This document shows positions 53,807 through 63,453 of a stretch of 64,000 nucleotides of DNA, in pieces (within the stretch, counting starts at the first letter, position 1; every line of letters begins with the position of its first letter). Both the position numbers and the translations under genes were made by a program. The stretch covers positions 3,658,001 to 3,722,000 of the forward strand of contig NC_018017.1 in the NCBI RefSeq assembly GCF_000243155.2. The letters are read 5' to 3'. A model generated the notes under the pieces. The model was given only the letters and a program-made list of their open reading frames with translations. It was not told the origin of the DNA and did not search any database. Source of the stretch: Desulfitobacterium dehalogenans ATCC 51507 (GTDB taxonomy: Bacteria; Bacillota; Desulfitobacteriia; Desulfitobacteriales; Desulfitobacteriaceae).

Positions 53807-54451
53807 CTATTTGCCTAAAATTCTATTGGCAAGCTCAACTGCATCGTCCGCTGTCTCCGCCCATCCATCCGCACCGATCTCATCTGCCCATACCTGGCTG
53901 GTGGGGCCGCCGCCTACGAACACTTTATAGCTATCTCTTAAATTCTTCTCTTTCAGGTATTCAATCAGCTCCTTTTGCTTGATCATGGTGGTGGTCAGCA
54001 AGGCGCTGGCTCCGATGATATCAGCTCCTACTTCCTGAGCCTTATCAACAAAGCCTTCCGCTTTAATGTCTGTACCAAGGTCAATCACCTTATACCCTGC
54101 GGCTGTGAACATAGCTCCTGTTATATTTTTACCGATATCGTGAATGTCCCCCTCGACAGTGCCAAGGACGATTTTACCCTTAGATTCCCCTTCACTCACT
54201 CCTTTCTTAGCAATTTCCGGTTCAAGGATAGCCAAACCAACTTTCATCGCTTCGGCCGACATCATGACATCCGGTAAGAACATCTCCCCTTCTTTCCACG
54301 CTGTGCCAACAACCTCAATTCCCTTAACCAGGCCCGACTGAACTGTATCCACTAAGTCAAGATCTTCATCAATAGCCTTTTGGGAAAGTTCTGCTACGAT
54401 ATCTTCATCTCCGTCAATAATCGCTTGCTTCAGATCATCCAATAAACTCAT
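53807..54451 (-). CDS. mtgC: Glycine betaine corrinoid protein MtgC
   Basis: 214-residue methyl-accepting corrinoid protein. Helical cap (MSLLDDLKQAIIDGDEDIVA, VVGTAWKEGEMFLPDVMMSA) then B12 domain with GTVEGDIHDIGKNI (His axial ligand), DLGTDIKAEGF, SALLTTTMIKQKELIEYL and VGGGPTSQVWADEIGADGW. ATG 54451 follows GGGAGGA. It lies 39 nt after mtgB and is its natural partner. Function by strong context and by the published Desulfitobacterium system. Confidence 0.93.
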   Translation of the reverse strand: MSLLDDLKQAIIDGDEDIVAELSQKAIDEDLDLVDTVQSGLVKGIEVVGTAWKEGEMFLPDVMMSAEAMKVGLAILEPEIAKKGVSEGESKGKIVLGTVEGDIHDIGKNITGAMFTAAGYKVIDLGTDIKAEGFVDKAQEVGADIIGASALLTTTMIKQKELIEYLKEKNLRDSYKVFVGGGPTSQVWADEIGADGWAETADDAVELANRILGK

Positions 54452-54490
54452 GATAATTCCTCCCGTCATCTTTCATTTTTTCGGACTTGT

Positions 54491-55921
54491 TTATTCTCCT
54501 CCAAGGACCTCACTCCGTTGGGCAATGAAGGCTTGAAGTTTTGCATCTATCTCCTGGTCCAAGGCAGGGGGCACATAGTTCGCCAGAATTTGCTGCCAGC
54601 GGGCATGAGCGCGCTGCTTCGCTTCTAACTTATCTTTTGCCCAACCATCATAGGCATTTCGATCGCTGAGAGTTGGGGTATAGAACTCTCTCTTATGGTT
54701 TTTGCGCGTATGCTTCTGGGTCAGGAAATGTCCCCCAGGGCCTACTTTGGCTATAACGTCATAGGCCATGCCATCTTCATCAAAGGTATAGCCTTTCATA
54801 TAATGGAGAAGCATACCCGCTAATTCATCATCCATGATGAATTTCTCATAGGACATAGCCATGAAATATTGGAGAATTCCTGCCGTATGAAGAACAAAAT
54901 TGATACCTGTCAGAGTCGTTGCCATCAGTGTCATCATAGACTCGTAACCGGCTTGGGCATCCACGGCCTTGGAGTCATTCAACCCCCCTCCGGAACGGCT
55001 GGGTACTCCATAATAACGAGCCAATTGAGCACTTGCCGAGATAAAGAGAGCGCATTCGGGGCTACCGATGGAAAGACTACCGCTGCGCATATCGCTTAAA
55101 GCAGAAGTAGAACCATAAATAACAGGGGTTCCCGGGTTAATGCTTTGGGCTAAAGAGATTCCAGCTAAGACCTCGGCATTTTGCAAGGATAAGGTGCCTG
55201 CTAAAGATGCAGGCCCGGTAGATCCTGCCATAACCAGTGAAGCAATGACCACGGCTTGACCTGCTTCTGCATAAGCCATCAAGGCCCCCAGCATTCTTTC
55301 ATCATATTTCAACGGTGTTAAGGAGTTAATCAAGGAGACTAAAACCGGTTTTTCTTTAATTACATCTTTACCGCCGAAAAGAATGGCTGCCATTTCAATG
55401 GAATCTTCTGCTCTTTTTCTTCCTTCAGCGCTTCCCATGAAGCATTTATCCGAGTTTTTAATCGAACTGTAAAGCATCTTCAAATGGCGAATGCCATCTG
55501 GAATGTCCTGGGGCTCTGCCATGGTGCCGCCGGAGAGATGCATATTTTTGCTAGCCCCGGCTAGTTTGGCGAAATTCTCATAATCCTGCAATGTGGTTTT
55601 ACGCCGGCTGCCATCCAATTCGTAAATGAAGGGTGCTCCATAACCAGGCATGAAGACAATATTATCTCCGCCGATTACCACATTGTTTTCGGGGTTGCGA
55701 GCGTGAAGGATGAACTCTGCAGGTGCAGATTTGAGCTTGGACTCCACGAATTCACGGGTCAAATAGACTCTCTTGCCTTCGACCTTTTGTCCCTCCCGGC
55801 GAAAAACCTCCAAAGCCGGTTCGTATTCAAACTCGATACCGATTTCTTCAAGGATCTTCATGGTATTTTCGTGGATTTTTTGAACTTGGTCCTCGGTCAG
55901 GATATTGTACTTAGGTAACAA
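54491..55921 (-). CDS. mtgB: Glycine betaine:corrinoid methyltransferase MtgB (non-pyrrolysine MttB family)
   Basis: 476-residue MttB-superfamily TIM-barrel enzyme that moves one methyl group from a quaternary amine to Co(I) of MtgC. Recognised by KYNILTEDQVQKIHENTMKI, FMPGYGAPFIYELDG, AEAGQAVVIASLVMAGSTGP, SLAGTLSLQNAEVLAGISLA, YGVPSRSGGGLNDSKAVDAQ and LHTAGILQYFMAMSYEKFI. The frame has no internal TAG, so it lacks pyrrolysine and is not a trimethylamine enzyme; a member of this subgroup from D. hafniense Y51 was shown to be a glycine betaine methyltransferase. GTG 55930 overlaps the ribosome site; TTG 55921 has GGGGTGG at 5-6 nt and is preferred. Product would be dimethylglycine. Confidence 0.92.
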   Translation of the reverse strand: MLPKYNILTEDQVQKIHENTMKILEEIGIEFEYEPALEVFRREGQKVEGKRVYLTREFVESKLKSAPAEFILHARNPENNVVIGGDNIVFMPGYGAPFIYELDGSRRKTTLQDYENFAKLAGASKNMHLSGGTMAEPQDIPDGIRHLKMLYSSIKNSDKCFMGSAEGRKRAEDSIEMAAILFGGKDVIKEKPVLVSLINSLTPLKYDERMLGALMAYAEAGQAVVIASLVMAGSTGPASLAGTLSLQNAEVLAGISLAQSINPGTPVIYGSTSALSDMRSGSLSIGSPECALFISASAQLARYYGVPSRSGGGLNDSKAVDAQAGYESMMTLMATTLTGINFVLHTAGILQYFMAMSYEKFIMDDELAGMLLHYMKGYTFDEDGMAYDVIAKVGPGGHFLTQKHTRKNHKREFYTPTLSDRNAYDGWAKDKLEAKQRAHARWQQILANYVPPALDQEIDAKLQAFIAQRSEVLGGE

Positions 55922-55976
55922 TTGACCCACCCCTTTTTTGAAATTTTTAAGTCAAGTTAAGTCAAGAAAATAAGTT

Positions 55977-56940
<964 letters not shown>

Positions 56941-57084
56941 AGTGTGCTGCTTGGCCCTCCTTGTTTTCCGTCTATTCTAATAATTCTGATGTCTTGAATA
57001 TAACAGAAATAAGGAATTTAATAAATAATGCATTTCTGCTTATTTTGACGCTATCCTATCATAATCACCAACTAGAGATTGAAG

Positions 57085-57136
57085 AAAAAAAAGCTGTTGT
57101 TTAACGAACTTACGGTTCATTTTGCAACAGCTTTTT
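57085..57136. terminator. Bidirectional terminator between the mtg operon and the MFS/scar region
   Basis: Outer stem AAGCTGTTG / CAACAGCTT with A/T runs on both flanks and an inner GAAC / GTTC. It ends the transcript coming from the MFS gene and the degenerate fragment on the minus strand. Confidence 0.8.
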
Positions 57137-57187
57137 CCCTTATCAGACTCTGATGCAGCTTAAGCAGCACCACCGATGAAATTGAAA

Positions 57188-57325
57188 TTACTTCACAACT
57201 ACATTGGCCAGCTCCATGATGGCCGGCTCTCTACCGCCCCAGACACGTAAACGGCGATTTTCCGTTCCAACAAAAACACCCCAATCCTCGGAATTACTAA
57301 CCATCTCCTAAGTGATATGGATTTT
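57188..57325 (-). pseudogene. Degenerate comEA 5' fragment fused to a leuS 3'-like end
   Basis: Minus-strand 57325-57263 matches the comEA leader and first codons (real copy 45905-45836) at about 86% with a 2-nt gap, including AGGAGATGGT and MVSNSED. It then jumps, at a shared GGAA, to the comEA segment at 45727-45687 (TTTACGTGTC, GGGGCGGTAGAGA) at about 90%, losing about 110 bp. From about 57214 to 57188 it matches the last codons of leuS (63479-63454; LANVVVK-stop against LVNVVVK-stop, 23 of 26 bases). The chimera reads as a 38-codon open frame from ATG 57304, but the 2-nt gap shifts it out of comEA frame after SED, so no function is expected. The MFS stop codon lies inside the leader homology. 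Confidence 0.75.
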
Positions 57326-58519
57326 TCTTGTTTTCTTTCCTGCCTGGAACCAGCCCAAAAACAAATAGAGGACCCCTAAAGCACCATAAAGGATGCTTGT
57401 ATTTCCTATAACCCTCAATAAAATCCCAAATACACCGCTTCCCGCAGCGATCCCAAAGTCCAAAGCGTTCTGTTGCAACGAGAAAGCTGTGGTATGTTTA
57501 TCCTGATCTACCTCTTCAGCAAACCAAGCCATCAAAACTGCGATGCAGCCATAATAACCCACCCCTCCTAACAAGGCAGCCGGATAAACAAATAAAGAGA
57601 CATATGGCAATAATGCAAATAAAATCATACCACTCCCCATAGCTAAAAAAGCACTGACAGTCAACCGAAAATGTCCTAATCGGTCTGAAAACCAGCCAAA
57701 AACTCCATTTGCCATAAGGCCCCCTAAAGAAAAAAGAGTAAAAAAGAAGCCCCCATTAGCTATCGTTGTATGGATTATCACAAAAGGAACAGCGAAGGTC
57801 ATATAAATTCCATAGCTTAGAGCTGCGGCAAAAGTCAAAGCTATGGTCAAAGGAGATTTTCTAAGTATCGAAAGAACCTGGAACCATGTTCCGAAGCTTC
57901 GATTCTTTTTATACTGGATGTCCTTCTGAGAAATATTTTTCTGTGGTTCAATTAAATTTGTTGAAATAAAAAAAAGTGCTCCCATACCCAATAGAGCAAA
58001 GACAGCCATGCTTTTCAAAAAGCCGTCATAGCTATATCTTTGGATAAGCATAATACCAAAAGCCGGCCCCACCATCATAGACAAAGAGGATACCATGCGT
58101 AATACACCGATATAAGTTCCTTTGCGTTCTTCACCGGCACAAGCGGCAGCTGTTGCTGAAGCGGCAGGAAAATAAGCTGCCAATCCAAAGGCTTGAACCA
58201 GGCGTAGGGCAACCACCTGCCATATCTCTACAGCATGCATAAGCAAAACTGCACCAATGAAAAAGGCACCACTTCCCAAAACCATAACCATACGTCTGCC
58301 GTAAGTGTCGGCCAAGGGACCGCAAAAGAAGCGCAACAAGATCGCCATACCTAGAAAAAGGGTCCCTTGAAGCCCTGCCAGTGCCTCCGACCCTCCCAAA
58401 TCTGTTAAAAGAAGCGGGGTTACAACCATAAATACAATATTGAAGGTGTATATAAGAAAAGCGGAAGCTAAAAGGATTAAGAAATCCTTGAACCCTCCCC
58501 CTCCCCTTTCTGTCCTCAT
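57308..58519 (-). CDS. MFS transporter
   Basis: 403-residue major facilitator with 12 membrane segments. Motif A-like LADTYGRRMVMVLGS after TM2 and the weaker FSDRLGHFRLT after TM8, plus RLVQAFGLAAYFPAASATAA in TM4. No substrate can be read; drug, sugar-phosphate or organic-acid efflux types are all open. AAGGGGAGAT precedes the ATG. It follows the Crp/Fnr gene by 47 bp in the same direction, so both are probably co-transcribed. The last few codons were supplied by the comEA leader sequence, so the original C-terminus was probably different. Confidence 0.85.
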   Translation of the reverse strand: MRTERGGGGFKDFLILLASAFLIYTFNIVFMVVTPLLLTDLGGSEALAGLQGTLFLGMAILLRFFCGPLADTYGRRMVMVLGSGAFFIGAVLLMHAVEIWQVVALRLVQAFGLAAYFPAASATAAACAGEERKGTYIGVLRMVSSLSMMVGPAFGIMLIQRYSYDGFLKSMAVFALLGMGALFFISTNLIEPQKNISQKDIQYKKNRSFGTWFQVLSILRKSPLTIALTFAAALSYGIYMTFAVPFVIIHTTIANGGFFFTLFSLGGLMANGVFGWFSDRLGHFRLTVSAFLAMGSGMILFALLPYVSLFVYPAALLGGVGYYGCIAVLMAWFAEEVDQDKHTTAFSLQQNALDFGIAAGSGVFGILLRVIGNTSILYGALGVLYLFLGWFQAGKKTRKIHIT

Positions 58520-58566
58520 GCCATCTCCCCTTTTATGGCCCTACAGTACATTCTGATGCCGAACGG

Positions 58567-59244
58567 CTATAGAGCGTACTCTTTCAACCTCTTCAGATCT
58601 GTGATGGTAACACTCCCTCTTTGCCTGACAATCAATTCATCTTTATTAAATGCTGATAAGGCATTGCTTACACTATTGCGGCAGGCACCGATCATAGCTG
58701 CCAAATCCTCATTTTTAAAAGGGATGACCACTTCTCCTCTCGAATTTTCAGGGTACTCTTCCGCTAAAAGAACAAAAAGTGCTGCCAGCCGTTCTGCTGC
58801 ACTATAGATTGAAATATTAACAATTTCCTCCGCTTCTATAGCCATATGGTGAAAAATATAACTTGTGAGAGCAGACAAATACTCAGGGTTTTCCAAGATA
58901 AAATTATAAAAGAGAGCAAATTCAGTGACATAAAGTCTCGTAGGCAGTATTGCCGTTGCTGTGGTCATGGTCATCTTTTCTTTGGAAAGACTTTGGAATC
59001 CCAAAAGAGAGCCGTTGGTATAGTAGAATAAGACCTTTTCCTTTCCGTCGCGGTTAATCACATGGAGCTTGATCATGCCCCTCTCAATAAGATAACAATA
59101 GGGATGAGGTTCATTATCATGCCAAAGAATTTCTCCTTCTCTTAATTGGCGGACAGAACAAGGTATTAATTTATTCGAGAATATTCCACGAATACTTGGA
59201 CATAGATCTCCATCTTTAAGAAACTGCCGCATAATCTTAGCCAT
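58567..59244 (-). CDS. Crp/Fnr-family regulator (CprK-like)
   Basis: 225-residue regulator: N-terminal cyclic-nucleotide-binding fold (about 20-145, EGEILWHDNEPHPYCYLIER, GSLLGFQSL), long dimer helix, and C-terminal winged helix (FKNEDLAAMIGACRNSVSNA then LSAFNKDELIVRQRGSVTIT). No FNR-type cluster of N-terminal cysteines, and the cAMP arginine motif is absent, as in CprK proteins of Desulfitobacterium that sense halogenated phenols. No dehalobox (TTAAT-N4-ATTAA) was seen near it. Located between a DmsABC-like operon and an MFS gene, which are its likely targets. Confidence 0.88.
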   Translation of the reverse strand: MAKIMRQFLKDGDLCPSIRGIFSNKLIPCSVRQLREGEILWHDNEPHPYCYLIERGMIKLHVINRDGKEKVLFYYTNGSLLGFQSLSKEKMTMTTATAILPTRLYVTEFALFYNFILENPEYLSALTSYIFHHMAIEAEEIVNISIYSAAERLAALFVLLAEEYPENSRGEVVIPFKNEDLAAMIGACRNSVSNALSAFNKDELIVRQRGSVTITDLKRLKEYAL

Positions 59245-59388
59245 ATCCTTGCCTCCTTATCGGCCTCATCAGCTGAGACATTGCAGTTGATGCAAAAAAG
59301 AAACCATTAGCTGCTTTGATTATACCATATTTCTTGCCATAGCCAGGCGATAAGCCCTAATGCAACTAAAGATAAAATAGTATCCTGG

Positions 59389-59429
59389 ATGTGGAAACAG
59401 AGGACCAAAAAGGTCCCTGCTTCCACATT
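59389..59429 (-). other. Hairpin after the DmsC-like gene
   Basis: Arms ATGTGGAAACAGAGGACC and GGTCCCTGCTTCCACAT with one indel and an AAAAA loop, 23 bp past the stop. Lacks a U-run after the stem; probable transcript end or processing site. The rest of 59245-59452 shows no gene. Confidence 0.5.
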
Positions 59430-59452
59430 CTAATTAAAAGTAGACTATCTCT

Positions 59453-60265
59453 TCACAGATGTATTCCTTGCATAAAAAAGATGACGCGGGAGATCGCCTC
59501 CCCAACCAGCACGCAAGCTAAAAAGGACCAAGCTACACTTTTTCCTTTGAGCTTACCGCTCCATGTCAGGTAAGCAATGACTGCAGGGGCAATGAGGCCA
59601 ATTCCCCAGCGCAGAAGATCCATACCCAAAGTTGTGGGCAAAGTGACATCCATCACTCCAAACTTCAGATGGACGAAAAAGGCCACTGATACAATCATCT
59701 GCAGAAATACAGCGGTGAGAGCCGTGAAAGCTAAGTTCTTTTCCGTGCCTTCTTCGCCGTGAAGCATACTGAACAAAAACACAACGGCTGCTCCCAGTAA
59801 GATTGCGCTGCCAAAATAATAGATGATGGTCACACCACTACTCCAGGCAGGGAACCCAACGGCCTTGACATAGACCATAGAACAAACCAGCAGAAGGCCG
59901 CAAGACACCAAACTTCCTACAGGATAAAGCCCTTTAGGTATGATTTTTCCCTTGAAGGCCATGAGGGCAGCAATGAGTAGCGTTACCCCTAGAGCCATGG
60001 ACCAAAGCCCCTCTTGAGCAATCATCGAGCCTGGATTATGGAACGCATTCATAAAGCGGAAGGGTTTCCCCAGATGGGTAGCAGAGGCTAACAGAGCAAC
60101 CCCCAGACAGATCAAAAGCACAACCATCAGCAGTAGGGATGATTTTTCCACAGCCGCCAGGGCGCTATTATTGCGAAGCCGCCCAAGACCGTAGATAAGG
60201 AAGGTTCCTGTGCACAAGCCGATCAATAAGGTGAAAATCACCAAAGAAAAATTCAGTTCTGCCAT
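59453..60265 (-). CDS. DmsC-like membrane anchor subunit
   Basis: 270-residue membrane subunit with eight segments that passes electrons from menaquinol to the iron-sulfur subunit. Resembles DmsC: an N-terminal ELNFSLVIFTLLIGLCTGTF, conserved SATHLGKPFRFMNAFHNPGS with the histidine near the quinol site, and AISRVIFF at the end. It lies 11 nt after the ferredoxin-type subunit. No heme ligand pattern is evident. Confidence 0.85.
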   Translation of the reverse strand: MAELNFSLVIFTLLIGLCTGTFLIYGLGRLRNNSALAAVEKSSLLLMVVLLICLGVALLASATHLGKPFRFMNAFHNPGSMIAQEGLWSMALGVTLLIAALMAFKGKIIPKGLYPVGSLVSCGLLLVCSMVYVKAVGFPAWSSGVTIIYYFGSAILLGAAVVFLFSMLHGEEGTEKNLAFTALTAVFLQMIVSVAFFVHLKFGVMDVTLPTTLGMDLLRWGIGLIAPAVIAYLTWSGKLKGKSVAWSFLACVLVGEAISRVIFFMQGIHL

Positions 60266-60276
60266 GTTTACACCTC

Positions 60277-60840
60277 CTATATATAATAGATGGAAGGAAC
60301 TGTCCCCAGATTGGGTAACAAGGGTTGAGCATGCTTCGATGCAATAAGCCGGGAGATTTCGCTATGGGGATCACTGATTACCCCAAAAATACGTGCTTCT
60401 GCCGGACAGGCTTCCACACAATAAGGTTTCTCCCCTTTCTCCAGCCGTTCAGAACAGAAAGTGCATTTGCTCATCACTTTCTTCTCCGGATCCAACTGCG
60501 GGGCATTATATCCGCATACCCAACTGCAATATCCGCAACCGATACACACATCCCGATTAACAGAAACAATACCATCCTGGTCTTTATGCATGGCCCCGGT
60601 GGGACAGTTTTTGACACAGGCAGGCTCTGAACAGTGATTGCATATACGTGGTCGGAAAGCTAATACGGGGTTGGGATATTTCCCCGTCGGTTGATACATA
60701 TTCTTACTCCCAATCGTCTCAACACTGTTCCAATAGACTTCGCCGGGAATCTGATGATTGATTTTACAACTTACGACGCAGGTTTGGCACCCAATGCACC
60801 GGGTTGTGTTTATAACCATTCCATATTGTTTTTCTGACAT
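60277..60840 (-). CDS. DmsB-like 4Fe-4S subunit
   Basis: 187-residue ferredoxin-type protein with four cysteine clusters: CIGCQTCVVSCK, CNHCSEPACVKNCPTGAM, CIGCGYCSWVCGYNAP and CTFCSERLEKGEKPYCVEAC, giving four [4Fe-4S] centres as in DmsB/PsrB. It transfers electrons from the membrane anchor to the molybdenum subunit; no Tat signal of its own, so it is probably carried with the A subunit. Coupled tightly with both neighbours. Confidence 0.92.
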   Translation of the reverse strand: MSEKQYGMVINTTRCIGCQTCVVSCKINHQIPGEVYWNSVETIGSKNMYQPTGKYPNPVLAFRPRICNHCSEPACVKNCPTGAMHKDQDGIVSVNRDVCIGCGYCSWVCGYNAPQLDPEKKVMSKCTFCSERLEKGEKPYCVEACPAEARIFGVISDPHSEISRLIASKHAQPLLPNLGTVPSIYYI

Positions 60841-60853
60841 GTCTCACTCCTCC

Positions 60854-63259
60854 TTATACTTTCTCTACTTCAACTAACACGTCGTAAAAAGCTGAATTGG
60901 TCTGGCTGATAAATTCTTCCACAGGGTTAATAGTGAAATGAGTCAGATTCTGCATATTTCCCTCGATATATTGATCCGGTGTCCATCCATTAGGGATAGC
61001 TGTAATTCCTGGAGCAATCCCTTCCATTACAAAGGCCTTGATCATACAGTAGCCCCGGTCATTGAAGACCTTGACGATGTCTCCATGTTTAATTCCCCTG
61101 GCCTCAGCGTCCACAGTATTGATCTGAATTTCTGGTTCAGAGGCGACAATCTTCAGAGCGGGGTAGAGCATTTGCTGAGTATGAACATTTACCCGGTCGT
61201 GGTAGTTGATGCACACTAAGGGGTATTTTTTTCCCAATTCTCCCTGGGGATCTTCCAACATCCTGGTATAAGCGGGAACCTCCTGACCGTATTTCTTCAA
61301 CCGTTCTGTATAAAACTCGAATTTGCCTGTAGGCGTTTTATATTTTTGATCTTCAAAGGCAAACACTGCATCATATATCCCATCCGGCCTTGCAAAAATA
61401 CCCTCTTTCACCCAGGTATCCCAGTCAAAATCGGCAAAGGCAGGATGCTCAGAGGTCATAAAGGAACGGATCCATTCTTCATCGGTTTTGTTCCAGAGAT
61501 GACCGAGACCAACCCGTTTGGCTACCTCAGAACAAATTTCACAATCGGATTTGCTTTCGCCCATAGTTTCGATGGCCGGTTGATCCACCATGACCCACGG
61601 GGAACGAACCAGGATATCCCAAACCTCCCAGTGAGTTTTACCGGGCAACACGAGATCCGCATATTTCGTAGTCCAGGTCCAGAAAGGATCCACATTGACG
61701 ATGAAGGGAACCTTCGGGAGAATTTCTCCGATCACCCGATTGGCATCCGGTGATTGATTAATAAAGTTAGATACTCCAATCCAGAGGAATTTTACCTCCT
61801 CATTTTCAATCATATTATAAAGTTGGGAACTGTTCTTCTCGATAAAAGGAGCACCCCCGGTATTGGACCATTCTGCGAAATTAAAGTCGGGAACAGTTAC
61901 CCCGGGAATAGGATTGATCGAAGCCGTGCCACCCATATGAGAAGCTCCTCCGCCTGAAATACCGATATAACCTGCTACGGCCGCTAAAGTGGCTACCGTG
62001 CGAAAAGGAGCAAATGAGTTATATACCCTCTGCATTCCTTGCCCCATACGGATTCCTGCCGGTTTCATGGTAGCGTATTCATAGGCCAATTGTTCGACCA
62101 TTGCTTCTTCCAACCCGCAAATCTCAGCAGTAACAGGGATCGTATACTTGGCCGCTTCTTTTGCCAGATCCACAAAGGCAGGGTGACATTTCACACCCTC
62201 GGCTGTGACGTATTCTCCTGTCAAAGCTGGCTCAGCATCCGCTGTTCCCGCCGGAACAACACGTTTAGTCTTTTCATCCCATACCGCATAGCCATCGTTA
62301 ACCCGCAGATATTGACCGTCATCCTCCCGTACCAGCAAGGGTCCGCAGCTATTGGCTTTCAACCAGGCCTTGTCATGTAAGTCTCGGGAAATCATATAAT
62401 TCATCATCCCTAAAGCCAAAGCAGGGTCTGTCTGAGGACGAATGGGTATCCATTGATCGGCAACAGCCGCACTGCTGCATTGACGGGGGTCAATGACAAT
62501 GACCTTTGCCCCATTTTCCCGGGCTTTGATAATATAACGCATTTCACTGGTATGAGTATCAGCTATATTTCGTCCCCACAAAATAATCAACTTAGAATTC
62601 ATATAATCCCGGGTATCGTGCCCTCCGCGTGCTTGCCCGAAGACCAAGTTCATCCCCATACTGGCACCATGGTCCCCCATTAACCCTTCCGTGATATAAG
62701 TTGTTCCTCCGAAGGTAGCACCTAAGCGGGTTGTGGATTCCCAGGCCAGTTTCGCCAGATTTCCCGACATCGTAAAGAAGGATGCGGCATGGGCACCGTG
62801 CTTCTCTTTGGTCTCCAGCAGTTTAGATGCAATCAGTTCAAATGCCTCATCCCAGCTAATTTGTTTGAATTTTCCTTCTCCCCGCTCCCCAACCCTCTTC
62901 ATGGGGTAGAGTACTCGTTGCGTAGGGTCCTGTAAACGCTGGGCATAGCTCATGGAACGAAGGCAGGCATTGGGATAATCATCCCGCCCCGGTAAAAGCC
63001 CGGGAGTTACAGCAACAATGCGGCCGTTTTTCACATGACCTTTCAGATGGCAACGAGAGGTACAGTTCACGGTACAGCAGCTATGGATATACTTAACCGA
63101 CTCATCTGCCTCCGTGGCCTTTGCCCGCCGGGTGTCACCTCTCAGGGCGCCGGACATTCCCAAGGAGCTGGTTACCGTGACTGCCCCTACCCCTTTAATG
63201 AACGTACGCCGGGTAATTTTTACAGTCTTCAAGGCAAATCCTTTTCCATACTTTTTCAT
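60854..63259 (-). CDS. DMSO-reductase-family molybdopterin oxidoreductase (DmsA-like)
   Basis: 801-residue catalytic subunit exported by Tat: signal TRRTFIKGVGAVTVTSSLGM (about 16-35) with the twin arginine. An N-terminal 4Fe-4S site CCTVNCTSRCHLKGHV plus CLRS is followed by bis-MGD domains (ILWGRNIADTHTSEMRYI, VIDPRQCSSAAVADQWIPIR, DPALALGMMNYM, GGGASHMGG, C-terminal NTVDAEARGIKHGDIVKVFN and GWTPDQYIEGNMQNLTHFT). The Mo-ligand loop reads GDHGASMG, so Ser is probable but not certain. Possible acceptors are sulfoxides, N-oxides, polysulfide or others. GGAAGGAGG precedes the ATG. Confidence 0.9.
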   Translation of the reverse strand: MKKYGKGFALKTVKITRRTFIKGVGAVTVTSSLGMSGALRGDTRRAKATEADESVKYIHSCCTVNCTSRCHLKGHVKNGRIVAVTPGLLPGRDDYPNACLRSMSYAQRLQDPTQRVLYPMKRVGERGEGKFKQISWDEAFELIASKLLETKEKHGAHAASFFTMSGNLAKLAWESTTRLGATFGGTTYITEGLMGDHGASMGMNLVFGQARGGHDTRDYMNSKLIILWGRNIADTHTSEMRYIIKARENGAKVIVIDPRQCSSAAVADQWIPIRPQTDPALALGMMNYMISRDLHDKAWLKANSCGPLLVREDDGQYLRVNDGYAVWDEKTKRVVPAGTADAEPALTGEYVTAEGVKCHPAFVDLAKEAAKYTIPVTAEICGLEEAMVEQLAYEYATMKPAGIRMGQGMQRVYNSFAPFRTVATLAAVAGYIGISGGGASHMGGTASINPIPGVTVPDFNFAEWSNTGGAPFIEKNSSQLYNMIENEEVKFLWIGVSNFINQSPDANRVIGEILPKVPFIVNVDPFWTWTTKYADLVLPGKTHWEVWDILVRSPWVMVDQPAIETMGESKSDCEICSEVAKRVGLGHLWNKTDEEWIRSFMTSEHPAFADFDWDTWVKEGIFARPDGIYDAVFAFEDQKYKTPTGKFEFYTERLKKYGQEVPAYTRMLEDPQGELGKKYPLVCINYHDRVNVHTQQMLYPALKIVASEPEIQINTVDAEARGIKHGDIVKVFNDRGYCMIKAFVMEGIAPGITAIPNGWTPDQYIEGNMQNLTHFTINPVEEFISQTNSAFYDVLVEVEKV

Positions 63260-63275
63260 CGTTTTCCTCCTTCCA

Positions 63276-63297
63276 AATTGTAACCCAATTCACAATT
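63276..63297. promoter_or_regulatory. Crp/Fnr-type operator upstream of the DmsA-like gene
   Basis: AATTGTAA-N6-TCACAATT (reads AATTGTGA-N6-TTACAATT on the coding strand), near-perfect dyad matching TGTGA-N6-TCACA at all but one position. Its centre lies 28 bp upstream of the start codon. A TACAAT -10-like element overlaps it, so binding would be expected to repress, or the real promoter differs. Confidence 0.55.
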
Positions 63298-63371
63298 ACA
63301 GCTTAAGAGTAACACCCTTTCTTGTTCCTTTCTGCACAAAATTGGGCATAGGAAAGAAGACAAGCTATATT

Positions 63372-63430
63372 TTTAAAAAAAAGAAAAACAGGGCATTATT
63401 TCAGTAATCCACCTGAAATAATGCCCTGTT
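63372..63430 (-). terminator. Terminator of leuS
   Basis: Perfect 17-bp stem AACAGGGCATTATTTCA / TGAAATAATGCCCTGTT (loop 10 nt) followed on the minus strand by a long T-rich run (TTTTTCTTTTTTTT). 23 bp past the leuS stop. Confidence 0.93.
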
Positions 63431-63453
63431 ACGCTTCCAACAGGCCTCTGAGC

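Noticed and set aside
54491-55921. Pyrrolysine-containing trimethylamine methyltransferase
   Set aside because: The MttB-family frame runs full length without an in-frame TAG, and no pyl genes are in the window.
57188-57304. 38-codon open frame as a real small protein
   Set aside because: It is a frameshifted junction of comEA and leuS fragments; openness over 38 codons is not evidence of function.
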